The notes: generated by a model from the letters alone, not told the origin. A DNA stretch of 64,000 bases from Terrisporobacter vanillatitrophus (GCF_051148895.1 NZ_CP154625.1:1302001-1366000), one strand, 5' to 3'; counted from the first letter of the stretch, positions 42,673 through 52,490 are shown. Numbers and translations are program-made.

Positions 42673-44844
42673 ATGATTAAAGTATCTAAAAGAGATGGAA
42701 CAATAGAAAAATTTGATAAAAGAAAAATTTTTAATGCAGTATATAAATCTTCAATTAATAGCAAGTTTGGGACGGATAGAGAATTGGCACATGCTATAGC
42801 CACAATGATAGAAGAAAAAATACAAAATAAAGAAATAGAAGCAACTGTAGAAAATATACAAGATGAAGTAGAAGACTTATTAATGTCATCAAATAGAAAA
42901 GATATTGCTAAAAAATATATTATTTATAGAGATAGAAGAACGGAAATTAGAAATTCTAAATGGAATATGGACGAGTTACAAAAATCCATTTGGAAAAATA
43001 AATATCAGTATAAAGATGAAAGTTTCAATGAATGGGTAACTAGAATTAGTGGTGGAAATCCTAAAATTGCAAAATTAATAAAAGAAAGAAAATTTTTATT
43101 TGCAGGAAGAATTTTAGCAAATAGAGGTTTGTATAGAGATAATATAAAAGTTACTTATTCAAATTGTTATGTATTAGAACCACCAGAAGATAATATAGAA
43201 AGCATATTTGATACAGCTAAAAATTTAGCAAGAACTTTTTCTTATGGTGGAGGTGTGGGAATAGATATTTCAAAACTTAGACCAAATGGTGCTACAGTTC
43301 ATAATGCAGCAAAAACCACATCAGGTGCCATATCATTTATGGATTTATATTCAATGACAACAGGTCTTATTGGACAAAAGGGAAGACGTGGAGCCTTGAT
43401 GATTTCCATGGATATAAATCATCCTGACATTGAAGAATTTATAGATGTGAAAACTGATTTAGAAAAAATTACTAAGGCCAATATATCTGTAAGAATAAGT
43501 GATGAATTTATGAAAGCTGTTAAAAATAAAGAAACCTATACTTGTAAATTTGTAGTAAAAGCAACAAAAGAAGAAATAATAAAAGAAGTCAATGCTTATG
43601 ATTTATTTATGAAATTAGTGAAAAATAATTGGGACTATGCAGAACCAGGAATGTTATTTTGGGACAACATAAGTAAATACCACTTATTAAGTGAAGATAA
43701 AGAATTTAAACATGATGGCGTAAATCCTTGTGCAGAAGAGCCTCTTCCAGCAGGTGGAAGTTGTCTACTTGGTTCCATAAACTTATCGGAATTTGTTGTG
43801 GAGCCATTCACAGATAATGCCATATTTGATATGGAAAAATTCAAAGCCTGTGTAGAAGATTGTATACTAGGATTAAACGAGGTTTTAGAAGAAGGACTTT
43901 CTCTTCATCCACTAAAACAACAACAAAAAAGTGTTTCTGAATATAGACAAATAGGCCTTGGTGTTATGGGCATAGCTGATATGCTTATAAAATTAAAAAT
44001 TAGATATGGATCACAAGAATCAATTAATTTGTGTAATGAAATTTCAAAAAATATGTTAAATAGCGCAGTGAAAAAATCAGCGCTATTATCAAAAGAAAAA
44101 GGGCCTTTTGAAAAATACAATGAAGAAGCAGTGTTTAAATCACCTTTCTTTATAAACAACATAAATGAAGATGTTAAAGAATTAGTAAAGAAATATGGAC
44201 TTAGAAATTCGCAAATATTAACCATACCGCCAACGGGTTCCATATCTACCATGCTTGGCATAAGTGGAGGAATAGAGCCTATGTTTAATATTTCATACAC
44301 AAGAAAAACCGAAACACTTCATTCACAAGATGTTTACTACAAAGTATATACTCCAATAGTAAAAGAATACATGAATTTAAAAGATATTACTGATGAAAAT
44401 GAATTACCAGAAATATTTGTAACAGCTATGAGTCTTAAACCAGAAGAAAGAATAGCCATGCAAGGAGTTTGGCAAAAACATATTGATGCATCCATATCAT
44501 CAACTATAAATTTACCTTATGAAGCTACGGTAGAAGACGTCTATAATATTTATATGTCTGCTTGGGAAAATAAACTTAAAGGTATAACAATATACAGAGA
44601 TGGCTGTGAGAGAAGTGGTGTATTATTAAATGATAAAAAATCTGACAAAGATAAAAAGAACAAAGAAGAAAAAAAGAATGACAAAGATAAAAAGAACAAG
44701 GAAGAAAAAATAGAAAAGTCTGAAGAACACCATATTGAAGATGGACATGAAAAATTTGTTTGTCCAGAGTGTGGAAATGAAGCCATTATTCCAACGGGTG
44801 GTTGTTCAGTATGTCTTCAATGTGGTTACAGTAAATGTAACTAA
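42673..44844 (+). CDS. nrdJ: adenosylcobalamin-dependent (class II) ribonucleotide reductase
   Basis: A 723-aa enzyme reducing ribonucleotides without oxygen. An N-terminal ATP-cone (MIKVSKRDGTIEKFDKRKIF) is followed by the catalytic barrel: SNCYVLEPPEDNIE, SYGGGVGIDISKLRP, NPCAEEPLPAGGSCLLGSINLS with active-site Cys and Glu, and PPTGSISTMLGISGGIEP. A charged Lys/Asp/Glu linker of two tandem units (~655-680) leads to a zinc-ribbon-like CPECGNEAIIPTGGCSVCLQCG tail carrying redox cysteines. The ATG at 42673 with TTAGGAG is the start; an upstream ATG at 42517 adds 52 residues unlike the family. Requires B12; no corrinoid gene is in view. Confidence 0.95.
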   Translation: MIKVSKRDGTIEKFDKRKIFNAVYKSSINSKFGTDRELAHAIATMIEEKIQNKEIEATVENIQDEVEDLLMSSNRKDIAKKYIIYRDRRTEIRNSKWNMDELQKSIWKNKYQYKDESFNEWVTRISGGNPKIAKLIKERKFLFAGRILANRGLYRDNIKVTYSNCYVLEPPEDNIESIFDTAKNLARTFSYGGGVGIDISKLRPNGATVHNAAKTTSGAISFMDLYSMTTGLIGQKGRRGALMISMDINHPDIEEFIDVKTDLEKITKANISVRISDEFMKAVKNKETYTCKFVVKATKEEIIKEVNAYDLFMKLVKNNWDYAEPGMLFWDNISKYHLLSEDKEFKHDGVNPCAEEPLPAGGSCLLGSINLSEFVVEPFTDNAIFDMEKFKACVEDCILGLNEVLEEGLSLHPLKQQQKSVSEYRQIGLGVMGIADMLIKLKIRYGSQESINLCNEISKNMLNSAVKKSALLSKEKGPFEKYNEEAVFKSPFFINNINEDVKELVKKYGLRNSQILTIPPTGSISTMLGISGGIEPMFNISYTRKTETLHSQDVYYKVYTPIVKEYMNLKDITDENELPEIFVTAMSLKPEERIAMQGVWQKHIDASISSTINLPYEATVEDVYNIYMSAWENKLKGITIYRDGCERSGVLLNDKKSDKDKKNKEEKKNDKDKKNKEEKIEKSEEHHIEDGHEKFVCPECGNEAIIPTGGCSVCLQCGYSKCN

Positions 44845-44845
44845 A

Positions 44846-44884
44846 GAAAAACAGTTGTTATTTACATAACAACTGTTTTTCTTA
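44846..44884. terminator. bidirectional terminator between nrdJ and hydE
   Basis: AAAACAGTTGTTA / TAACAACTGTTTT stem with loop TTTACA, flanked by A and T runs. Confidence 0.85.
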
Positions 44885-44918
44885 TTTATTAAAATGAAAA
44901 GTTTAAGTTATTTAAAAC

Positions 44919-45977
44919 TTATATGGGACTAATACAATTTATATTATCTCCTCTAGATGTATCTAATACATATCCAGCCATATTTATTCTTCTTTCTATA
45001 CAATTTCTACATTCAGCAGCTTCATCACCCATGCAAATTTTATTATCATACAAAGCATATTTTGCACGAACATTTGTAGGTGAAAGATTTGGCATAACTA
45101 CATTACATCCAGCATTTAAACCTGCTTCACGCCCATTTGGATTAATAGTACCAAGTGCAGTAGTTGCAGGCAGAAGTACAGATGGAAGTAAAAGTCGTGT
45201 AAGAGCTAAAACAATAATAGATTTTTCAAGAGAGCCAGTAGGTTCATCTTTAAAAATAGTATCATGATGAGGAATGAAAGGACCAATACCAACCATTTCT
45301 GGATTTAAATCCTTTAAAAAAATTAAATCTTCAGCTATATTTTCATTAGTTTGGTATGGAGAATCAACCATTAATCCTGCCCCAACTTGATACCCTATTT
45401 CCTTTAAATTTTTAAGGCAATTAATTCTATTTGATAATTTCAAATTCTTAGGATGCAGTTTTTCATAATGATCATTTGTTGCAGTCTCGTGTCTTAGCAA
45501 ATATCTATCCCCGCCAGCATCAAAGAACTTTTTATAAGAATCATATGATTTTTCCCCTATGGATAAGGTTATGGCACAGTCTTTATATTTACTTTTTATT
45601 GATTTTATAATCTCAACAATTTTATCATCAGTAAAATAATTATCTTCTCCACCTTGTAATACAAAAGTTCTGTATCCTAATTTATATCCTAAATCTGCAC
45701 ATTCCATAATTTGTTCTAAACTTAGTCGATATCTAGAGATATTTTTGTTTGAACATCTTATGCCACAGTAATAGCAATCATTTTTACAGTAGTTTGTAAA
45801 TTCAATTAGACCTCTCATATATACCTTGTTATCATAATATTTTTTTCTGGTAATTACAGCCTTTTCACATAAATAATCAACTTCATTACTATTAATATTA
45901 TCAAGTATGTAGAGAAGTTCATTTTTATTTAATGAGTTTTCTTCATATAATTTGTCAATTAACTTTATTACATTCAT
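44919..45977 (-). CDS. hydE: [FeFe]-hydrogenase H-cluster radical SAM maturase HydE
   Basis: A 352-aa radical SAM protein: CKNDCYYCGIRCSN carries the Cx3Cx2C cluster motif, followed by LQGGEDNYFTDD, SIGEKSYDSYKKFFDAGGDRYLLRHETA and GPFIPHHDTIF; the C-terminal region has CRNC. This fits HydE, which builds the dithiomethylamine/diiron precursor, better than biotin synthase or PylB. AGGAGGAA ribosome binding site. hydF, hydG and hydrogenase genes are not beside it. Confidence 0.92.
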   Translation of the reverse strand: MNVIKLIDKLYEENSLNKNELLYILDNINSNEVDYLCEKAVITRKKYYDNKVYMRGLIEFTNYCKNDCYYCGIRCSNKNISRYRLSLEQIMECADLGYKLGYRTFVLQGGEDNYFTDDKIVEIIKSIKSKYKDCAITLSIGEKSYDSYKKFFDAGGDRYLLRHETATNDHYEKLHPKNLKLSNRINCLKNLKEIGYQVGAGLMVDSPYQTNENIAEDLIFLKDLNPEMVGIGPFIPHHDTIFKDEPTGSLEKSIIVLALTRLLLPSVLLPATTALGTINPNGREAGLNAGCNVVMPNLSPTNVRAKYALYDNKICMGDEAAECRNCIERRINMAGYVLDTSRGDNINCISPI

Positions 45978-46503
45978 ATATTCCTCCTAATATTTTCATA
46001 TGAATTCAACAAATAATGCTAAATTTTTTGATTTTAAAAATAACACAACAAAAACACATAATTAACTATTATTTTAAATAGAATTAAAGATAATTTTAAT
46101 ATAATAAGTTAAATTTACAATTTAAAAAATACAATTTTTTCAATAAAAAAACTTTTCCCAAAAGTAATTAAACTAATGAAAGAAAAGTTAGCATTTTGTA
46201 AATAAAATTATGTATTGATATAAACTAATTTCCTTACAGATCAGTTAATACTTTTCTGGTAGGTAGTAAATTTGATTAAATAAAATTATATCTAAAGAAA
46301 ATCTCTAAATATAATTATTAAAAATATATATACAGAAAGTATAGTATTAAAATAAACAAAAATCCATAATTATTTAAAAAATTCATTTATAAAATAATAA
46401 TTAAGGATACTGAAATAATAATAGATAATTACCATATGTTGTATGTATAATATAAATAAACAACAAAAAAATAATTTTTACGGTAAATTATGAGGATTAA
46501 ATT
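45978..46503. other. 525-base A+T-rich intergenic region
   Basis: Holds the divergent promoters of hydE and the ABC importer. No open frame with a ribosome binding site and no riboswitch-like conserved core was seen. A TATAAT-like TGTATAATATAA at about 46444-46455 may be the -10 of the importer. An imperfect AATTACC / GGTAAATT pair brackets 46430-46490. Confidence 0.5.
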
Positions 46504-47274
46504 ATGATAAGCAAATTTCATAGAAAAGTAAAAGGATATTATGTTTTTATTTTAATTTTGATTATATGGCAAGTTATTTGTAATATGGAAGTTTATAATG
46601 AATATATTCTTCCGCCGCCAATGAAAGTTTTTAATACATTTATTGATATGATAAAAAATGGATCCATATATGAAAATGTATTTGTTAGTTTAAGAAGAAT
46701 TTTTATTGGTTTTATTATCAGTTCTATGATTGCAATACCACTAGGTATTTTATTTGGAATAAATAAAAAACTATATGAGTACTTTAAGCCCTTGTTAGAG
46801 TTTATTAGAAATACACCTCCACTTGCTTTAATTCCCATGCTTATTTTATGGTTTGGAATTGGAGAAAAGTCAAAAATCATAATTATTATACTAGCATCAT
46901 TTTTCCCAATTTTCTTAAATACACTAAATGGAATAAGAAGTTGTGATGTGAAATTAATAGAAGTTGGTCAAGTATTTAATTTTACTAAAATAGAAATATT
47001 TTTGAAAATAATAATACCAAATTCCATACTACATATTTTTATAGGCTTATCCTTAGGTCTAGGATATAGCTTTAGAGCAATTATAGGAGCAGAACTTATA
47101 GCTGCATCTTCAGGTCTAGGATATTTAATATCTGATGGGAAATCCATGTCTAGAACAGATGTAGTTATTGTAGGTATATTTGTTATAGGTTTTTTAGGAA
47201 TTATTAGTGATTACTTATTTACAAAACTAATAAAGAAAGTTGCAAAAGGAAAGCAGGTTAAAGACTATGTATAA
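46504..47274 (+). CDS. nitrate/sulfonate/taurine-type ABC transporter permease (SsuC/TauC family)
   Basis: A 256-aa permease with about six helices. N terminus ILIIWQVICNMEVYNEYILPPPMKVF, EAA loop VGQVFNFTKIEIFLKIIIPNSILHIFIG with the conserved G. Family substrates include sulfonates, nitrate, taurine and pyrimidine precursors. TGAGGA ribosome binding site. Its stop overlaps the start of the ATPase gene. Confidence 0.88.
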   Translation: MISKFHRKVKGYYVFILILIIWQVICNMEVYNEYILPPPMKVFNTFIDMIKNGSIYENVFVSLRRIFIGFIISSMIAIPLGILFGINKKLYEYFKPLLEFIRNTPPLALIPMLILWFGIGEKSKIIIIILASFFPIFLNTLNGIRSCDVKLIEVGQVFNFTKIEIFLKIIIPNSILHIFIGLSLGLGYSFRAIIGAELIAASSGLGYLISDGKSMSRTDVVIVGIFVIGFLGIISDYLFTKLIKKVAKGKQVKDYV

Positions 47275-48001
47275 AGGTGGATTTGTTTTAAAAAATATAA
47301 GCAAAAAATATTTGTTGGATAATACTTATCATGTAATATTTAAAGATATATCTTTAAATATATGTAAAGATGAGATAACAGTAATATTAGGAGAAAGTGG
47401 TTGTGGAAAAACAACCTTGCTTAAAATATTATCAAATTTGGAGACTATAGATAGTGGTCAAATTACGTACTTTAATGAAAATAAAGAAGTTATACCTAAG
47501 GTAGGGGTAGTTTTCCAAGAAAGTAGATTAATGCCATGGCTTACTGTAAGGGAAAATATTACTTTTCACAGTAATAAGAAAGATAATATAAATGTGGACA
47601 AGTATTTGAACATTATGAAGTTGAAAAAGTTTAAAAATGCTTATCCTAGCGAGCTTTCTGGAGGTATGGCAAATAGGGTAAGCATAGCAAGAGCCTTATC
47701 CTACGATCCAGATATATTGCTTATGGATGAACCTTTTGCAGCCTTGGATTATTTTACACGTAGAAAAATGCAAAAAGAAGTTATAGAAATCTATAAATCA
47801 ACTAAGAAGGGCGTAATATTTGTAACTCATAATATTGAAGAAGCTTTAACCATAGCTAATAGAATTATGGTATTTAATAAAAATAAATCTATTAAAGAGT
47901 TTTTTGTTTCTTATGACTATAATAGGGATCTTAGTAGTGACTATTATGTGAATTTAAAAAAAGATATTTTAAAAGAGTTGGGGGAAGAAGAATATGTTTA
48001 A
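47267..48001 (+). CDS. ABC transporter ATPase, SsuB/TauB family
   Basis: A 244-aa ATPase: Walker A GESGCGKTTLL, Q-loop GVVFQESRLMPW, signature ELSGGMANRVSIARA, Walker B ILLMDEPFAALD and H-loop VTHNIEEA. The ATG at 47267 overlaps the permease stop (ATGTATAA), the usual coupling; a TTG-type start at 47240 would overlap by 35 bases. The QQQR of most signatures is replaced by GMANR, a form seen in this family. Confidence 0.9.
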   Translation: MYKGGFVLKNISKKYLLDNTYHVIFKDISLNICKDEITVILGESGCGKTTLLKILSNLETIDSGQITYFNENKEVIPKVGVVFQESRLMPWLTVRENITFHSNKKDNINVDKYLNIMKLKKFKNAYPSELSGGMANRVSIARALSYDPDILLMDEPFAALDYFTRRKMQKEVIEIYKSTKKGVIFVTHNIEEALTIANRIMVFNKNKSIKEFFVSYDYNRDLSSDYYVNLKKDILKELGEEEYV

Positions 48002-48965
48002 AAAATCCAAGAAATTACTAGCTTTATTAACAGCATCTGTTTTATCACTAACTTTAATTACTGGTTGTTCATCAAAGAATGAAGAAGCAGAACTACCAAA
48101 GGAGATTAACGTTACTTATGTAAAATCACCGCTTAATGTACCAAGTATATTAGAAAAAAATGATGAGCTATTTGCAAAAGAATATGAAAAAGACAATATA
48201 AAAGTAAATTGGTCAGAACTTACTACAGGACCAGAACAAACTCAAGCTCTTGCAGCAGGAGAAATTGATTTTTGCCATGCGCTGGGTGGAACATCAGCAC
48301 TAATTGCAGCATCCAATGATGTTAATTTAAAAATTATAGGAACTTATTCAAGATCACCAAAAGGCTTTATGATTGTAACTAATAATGATTCTATAAAAAG
48401 TGTAAAGGATTTAAAAGGTAAAAAAATTGCAGGACCAAAGGGAACAATTTTACATCAAATATTAATAGCTGCCTTAAAAGAAGAAAACATGACAATTGAT
48501 GATGTGGAATTTATAGATATGACCATACCAGATGCCTCTGCAGCTTTAGAAGGAAAAAGTGTGGACTGTGCATTAGTTGCAGGACCAGCAGCTCTTCAAT
48601 CATTAAATGCAGGTAATAAAAAAATTGTAGATGGAGAAGGTTTGGTTGATGGAATTATAGTTATTGCTGTAAATGGAGAATTTGCAGAGAAATATCCTCA
48701 GTTAGTAGAAAGATTTATGAAAGTTCATGAAGATACATTAAAATACATGGAAGATAATCATGATGAAATGATAAGTAAAGTAGCTAAAGAAGTGGGACTA
48801 AGTGAAGAAGAAACAGAAGAACTTTACAAATGGTATGATTTTAATCCAAAAATAGACGATGCTGAAATCCAAGCTCTTAAGGATACTCAAAAATTTTTAA
48901 TTGACAATAAAATGCAAGAAAAAGAAGTAAAGGTGGAAAATTTGATTTTACAGGTGAATAAATAA
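47994..48965 (+). CDS. substrate-binding lipoprotein, SsuA/NMT1-like
   Basis: A 323-aa lipoprotein: Lys-rich start, hydrophobic h-region and lipobox LITGC (Cys about 25). The periplasmic-binding fold has EQTQALAAGEIDFCHALGGTSALIAAS and LKGKKIAGPKGTILHQIL. The NMT1/SsuA family binds sulfonates, taurine, nitrate, thiamine pyrimidine or related compounds; the ligand is unresolved. Overlaps the ATPase gene by eight bases; terminator follows. No thiamine, sulfonate or riboflavin enzyme lies near to decide. Confidence 0.88.
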   Translation: MFKKSKKLLALLTASVLSLTLITGCSSKNEEAELPKEINVTYVKSPLNVPSILEKNDELFAKEYEKDNIKVNWSELTTGPEQTQALAAGEIDFCHALGGTSALIAASNDVNLKIIGTYSRSPKGFMIVTNNDSIKSVKDLKGKKIAGPKGTILHQILIAALKEENMTIDDVEFIDMTIPDASAALEGKSVDCALVAGPAALQSLNAGNKKIVDGEGLVDGIIVIAVNGEFAEKYPQLVERFMKVHEDTLKYMEDNHDEMISKVAKEVGLSEEETEELYKWYDFNPKIDDAEIQALKDTQKFLIDNKMQEKEVKVENLILQVNK

Positions 48966-48970
48966 TATAA

Positions 48971-49010
48971 AAAAACAAGAAGCTTAATATTTTGCTTCTT
49001 GTTTTTAATT
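48971..49010 (+). terminator. terminator of the ABC importer operon
   Basis: AAAAACAAGAAGC / GCTTCTTGTTTTT stem followed by a T-rich tract. Confidence 0.85.
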
Positions 49011-49088
49011 TTTTTTATGCAAATAAAAAAAATTAAAATTGAAATAATAATATTTAAAGACATAATTTAAAATGGAGGGGTAAAAATA

Positions 49089-49667
49089 ATGAAAAAAATT
49101 GTAACAGTAGCTTTATCTTTACTTGTACTTTGCTCTGTAGTGGCTTGTAATAACAGAACCAATGTTGGAACTGAGACTAAAACTGAGGATGAGGCACCAG
49201 ACAAAGCATATTATAATACTTATACAGGGCTATATGACAAAAATATGCAAACAGTATCTGACTATAACATGTATACAGATGTTAATACAGTAACAAAAAC
49301 TTATAAAGAAAAAGAATATCCTGGTAACGAAAAATATTTAAATGATGTAAAAGCTGCTTACAAAGATAGCAAAGAAAAAATTCAAGCATTTGTAGATGGA
49401 TTAAAAAAAGATGCAAAGACTGAGGATGCTGAATTAAAGAAAATGAATGAAAGTTTAATTGCAGAAGGTGAAAAATCAATAAAAGATATAGATGCTAGAA
49501 TAGCAAAATTAGATAAAATAACTAAAGAAGACTACAATAAACCACAAGACGAGTTTATTAAATTAGTAGATGATACAGTAAGAGCTGGAGAAAATGTTAC
49601 TAATGACTTTGTTAAAATATTAAAAGACATGGATACAAAATTAGGTATTACTAGAGAAACTAAATAA
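49089..49667 (+). CDS. lipoprotein of unknown function (192 aa)
   Basis: Signal with lipobox SVVAC (Cys20) then an acidic segment and a helical, Lys/Asp/Glu-rich body (NEKYLNDVKAAYKDSKEKIQAF, KSIKDIDARIAKLDKI) likely to form a coiled bundle. No family recognised. GGAGGGG ribosome binding site. Just after the stop an 18-base unit containing ACTAAATAATAA is duplicated (49656-49691), reproducing the stop codons. Between two importer operons, but nothing ties it to either. Confidence 0.7.
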   Translation: MKKIVTVALSLLVLCSVVACNNRTNVGTETKTEDEAPDKAYYNTYTGLYDKNMQTVSDYNMYTDVNTVTKTYKEKEYPGNEKYLNDVKAAYKDSKEKIQAFVDGLKKDAKTEDAELKKMNESLIAEGEKSIKDIDARIAKLDKITKEDYNKPQDEFIKLVDDTVRAGENVTNDFVKILKDMDTKLGITRETK

Positions 49668-49718
49668 TAAAAAGAAACTAAATAATAAAAAAATTATTTA
49701 TAAAAATTAAAAAAAAGA

Positions 49719-49747
49719 TTGACATGTAAAAAGAAAATGAGTAATAT
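49719..49747 (+). promoter_or_regulatory. promoter of the met operon
   Basis: TTGACA (49719-49724), 17-base spacer, TAATAT (49742-49747); about 25 bases before the SAM riboswitch. Confidence 0.75.
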
Positions 49748-49772
49748 TTATAACATAATAAAAATTGAAAAG

Positions 49773-49877
49773 ACTCTTATCAAGAGTGGTGGAGGGACTG
49801 GCCCTATGAAACCCGGCAACCAGTACATTTTGTACATGGTGCTAAATCCTGCAACTATTATTAGTTGAAAGATGAGT
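49773..49877 (+). ncRNA. SAM-I (S-box) riboswitch
   Basis: Characteristic core: AAGAGTGGTGGAGGGACTGG, CCCTATGAAACCCGGCAACC, the variable TGTACA arm GTACATTTTGTAC and GGTGCTAAATCCTGC. P1 is ACTC...TATC with GATGAGT (49871-49877). A terminator follows 15 bases on, so SAM should end transcription before metN. Confidence 0.97.
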
Positions 49878-49892
49878 ATAGATTAGCTATTT

Positions 49893-49921
49893 AGCCTAAG
49901 TTTATACTTAGGCTTTTTTTA
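49893..49921 (+). terminator. SAM riboswitch terminator
   Basis: AGCCTAAG / CTTAGGCT stem, loop TTTATA, then TTTTTTT. Confidence 0.92.
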
Positions 49922-49970
49922 ATACCATTTTTAGACAAAATTAAGAGGCTTTTAAGGGGGGAGAATAAAT

Positions 49971-50936
49971 ATGATACAAATATGTGAAGTAAATAAATAT
50001 TATGGAGAAGCAAAAGTTTTAAATAATATTAATATGCATATAAAAAAAGGTGAGATATTTGGAATAATAGGCCATAGTGGAGCTGGAAAATCCACATTAC
50101 TAAGATGCATAAATAGACTAGAAAACTACGAAGATGGAAGTATAACTGTAGAAGACAGAGAAGTAAAAAATTTAGATGAAAAAGAACTTAGAGTTTTAAG
50201 AAAAGATTTGGGCATGATATTTCAACACTTTTCACTATTAGAGAGAAAAACCGTATTTGAAAATGTGGCACTACCATTAGAATGTTTTAAATATTCAAAA
50301 GATGAAATAAATAAAAGAGTAGATGAACTTTTAACATTGGTAGGAATTCATGACAAGAAAAATATGAAACCTAGAAACTTAAGTGGAGGTCAAAAGCAAA
50401 GAGTTGCCATAGCAAGAGCTTTAGCACTAAATCCAAAAGTCCTTCTATGTGACGAAGCGACTTCAGCCCTAGATCCAAACACAACAAAATCCATATTAAG
50501 TTTGTTACAAGATATAAACAAAAAGCTTGATATAACAATAATTATGGTTACTCACCAAATGGAAGTAATAAAACAAATTTGCTCTAGAGTGGCTATTATG
50601 GAAAATGGAGAAGTGTTAGAAATTGGAGATACGGAAGAATTGTTTTTACAAAATTCTAAAAATTTGCAAAAATTAGTGGGAGAAGATGATATTGTACTAC
50701 CAAAAGGGACTAATATAAGAATAATCTTCCCAAAAGAAATTTCTAATGATTCAATAATAACTTCCATGGCAAGGGATTTGGATATAAACTTCTCCATTAT
50801 ATGTGGAAAGTTAGAAAAATACAGAGAAGATATACTTGGATCATTAATAATAAATGTGTCTAATGATCATAGAGAAAATATAAAAAATTATCTAAATTGG
50901 AAAAACGTTAGATGGGAGGAAATCATAAATGAATAA
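49971..50936 (+). CDS. metN: methionine ABC transporter ATPase
   Basis: A 321-aa ATPase: Walker A GHSGAGKSTLLRC, signature NLSGGQKQRVAIARA, Walker B VLLCDEATSALDP and H-loop VTHQMEV. The C-terminal ~85 residues are the NIL/ACT-like regulatory domain (SMARDLDINFSIICGKLEKY), which in MetN binds methionine and inhibits transport. Lies after the S-box; overlaps metI by eight bases. GGGGGGAG ribosome binding site. Confidence 0.96.
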   Translation: MIQICEVNKYYGEAKVLNNINMHIKKGEIFGIIGHSGAGKSTLLRCINRLENYEDGSITVEDREVKNLDEKELRVLRKDLGMIFQHFSLLERKTVFENVALPLECFKYSKDEINKRVDELLTLVGIHDKKNMKPRNLSGGQKQRVAIARALALNPKVLLCDEATSALDPNTTKSILSLLQDINKKLDITIIMVTHQMEVIKQICSRVAIMENGEVLEIGDTEELFLQNSKNLQKLVGEDDIVLPKGTNIRIIFPKEISNDSIITSMARDLDINFSIICGKLEKYREDILGSLIINVSNDHRENIKNYLNWKNVRWEEIINE

Positions 50937-51591
50937 AACGAGCTTATATACTTATTTAACTGAAATACTTGGGGATGCCCTACTTCAAACATTATATATG
51001 ATAATTGTACCTACTATAGCAGCCACAATTTTAGGATTTATAATGGCAATCATTTTAGTGGTGACTAAGCCAAAGGGACTTAAGCCAAATAAAGTCGTAT
51101 ACAATATACTAGGACTTATAGTAAATATGGTTAGAAGTTTTCCATTTATTATTTTACTAATTGCATTAATTCCTTTTACAAGATTTATTGTTGGAACGTC
51201 TATTGGGGAAACAGCAGCCACAGTCCCTATTACCATAGGCGCTGCACCATTTATTGCAAGAGTAATTGAAAATGCATTAAACGAGGTAGATGAAGGATTA
51301 ATAGAAGCTGCAAAATCTTTTGGAGCAACAAACTTACAAATAATATTCAAAGTAATAATAAAAGAAGGAATGCCATCAATAGTATCTGGAATTACCTTAT
51401 CCATAATTTCCATATTAGGATGTACAGCCATGGCAGGAACTGTAGGAGCTGGAGGTCTTGGAAAAGTTGCCATAGTATATGGACATCAAAGATTTGATAC
51501 TTCAGTTATGATATATGTTGTAATTACACTTATTATAATGGTACAGCTAATACAAAGTGCAGGAGACTATGCATATAAAAAACTAAAATAA
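50929..51591 (+). CDS. metI: methionine ABC transporter permease
   Basis: A 220-aa permease with five helices. VNMVRSFPFIILLIALIPF, EAA loop EAAKSFGATNLQIIFKVIIKEGMPS and MAGTVGAGGLGKVAI are typical MetI features. TGGGAGG ribosome binding site. Followed by two metQ genes in the same direction. Confidence 0.96.
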   Translation: MNKTSLYTYLTEILGDALLQTLYMIIVPTIAATILGFIMAIILVVTKPKGLKPNKVVYNILGLIVNMVRSFPFIILLIALIPFTRFIVGTSIGETAATVPITIGAAPFIARVIENALNEVDEGLIEAAKSFGATNLQIIFKVIIKEGMPSIVSGITLSIISILGCTAMAGTVGAGGLGKVAIVYGHQRFDTSVMIYVVITLIIMVQLIQSAGDYAYKKLK

Positions 51592-51642
51592 AAGGTAGAT
51601 TATCTTTTAAATAAAAATAATACAAACAAGGGGGATTTCAAA

Positions 51643-52446
51643 ATGAAATTAAAAAAATTATTAGGATTAACATTAGTAGGAGTTATAGGTGCATCATTAT
51701 TTGTAGGATGCTCAAAGTCTGGTGGAGAGGAAGATAAAACTATAAAGGTAGGAGCATCTCCAACACCACATGCAGAAATTTTAGAGGTTGTAAAACCATT
51801 ATTGAAAGAAAAGGGCTATGAATTAGAGGTAGTAGAATTTGATGATTATGTACTTCCAAACACATCTTTAGCAGAGGGAGAACTAGATGCAAACTACTTC
51901 CAACATGTTCCATACTTAGAACAAATGAACAAAGAAAAAGATCTGAAATTAACTTATACAGCTAAAGTTCATATAGAGCCAATGGGAATTTACTCTAATA
52001 AATATGATAAATTAGATGAGTTAAAAGATGGAGCAAAAATATCTGTACCAAATGATGCAACAAATGAAGCAAGAGCATTACAATTATTAGCTGACAATGG
52101 CATTATTGAAGTTGCTGATAAAGAATTAATAACAGCTAAAGATATAACTAAAAATCCTAAGAATGTGGAAATAGTAGAAGTTGAGGCAGCTCAAGTACCA
52201 TCAACGCTACAAGATGTGGACTTTGCTGTAATAAACACTAACTTTGCCTTAAATGTTAACTTAAATCCAACTAAAGATGCTTTAGCAATAGAATCTAGCG
52301 ACTCACCATATGCTAACATACTAGCTTGTAGAGAAGATAATAAAGATAGTGAAAAAGTAAAAGCATTAACTGAAGCATTAACAAGTGATGAAGTTAAGTC
52401 ATTTATAGAAGAAAAATATAAAGGAAGTATAGTTCCAACATTTTAA
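51643..52446 (+). CDS. metQ: methionine-binding lipoprotein MetQ, copy 1
   Basis: A 267-aa lipoprotein (lipobox FVGCS) of the NlpA/MetQ family: IKVGASPTPHAEILE, FDDYVLPNTSLAEGELDANYFQH, ISVPNDATNEARALQLL and YANILACREDNKDSEK. AAGGGGG ribosome binding site. A near-copy follows in tandem. Confidence 0.95.
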   Translation: MKLKKLLGLTLVGVIGASLFVGCSKSGGEEDKTIKVGASPTPHAEILEVVKPLLKEKGYELEVVEFDDYVLPNTSLAEGELDANYFQHVPYLEQMNKEKDLKLTYTAKVHIEPMGIYSNKYDKLDELKDGAKISVPNDATNEARALQLLADNGIIEVADKELITAKDITKNPKNVEIVEVEAAQVPSTLQDVDFAVINTNFALNVNLNPTKDALAIESSDSPYANILACREDNKDSEKVKALTEALTSDEVKSFIEEKYKGSIVPTF

Positions 52447-52450
52447 TTGA

Positions 52451-52490
52451 TTTAAGATAGAAGAATATTTAAATATTCTTCTATCTTAAA
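52451..52490. repeat. 40-bp perfect palindrome between the two metQ genes
   Basis: TTTAAGATAGAAGAATATTT (52451-52470) is followed immediately by its exact reverse complement (52471-52490), with no spacer. There is no following T run. It may work as a 3' RNA-stabilising hairpin or partial terminator that lowers expression of the second metQ. Confidence 0.85.

Noticed and set aside
44923..45267. 114-aa plus-strand frame opposite hydE
   Set aside because: Antisense shadow of a clear HydE coding sequence; no ribosome binding site.
44919..45977. Biotin synthase
   Set aside because: Cluster motif spacing fits, but the RLRHETA-like and GPFIPHHDT motifs and lack of biotin genes favour HydE.
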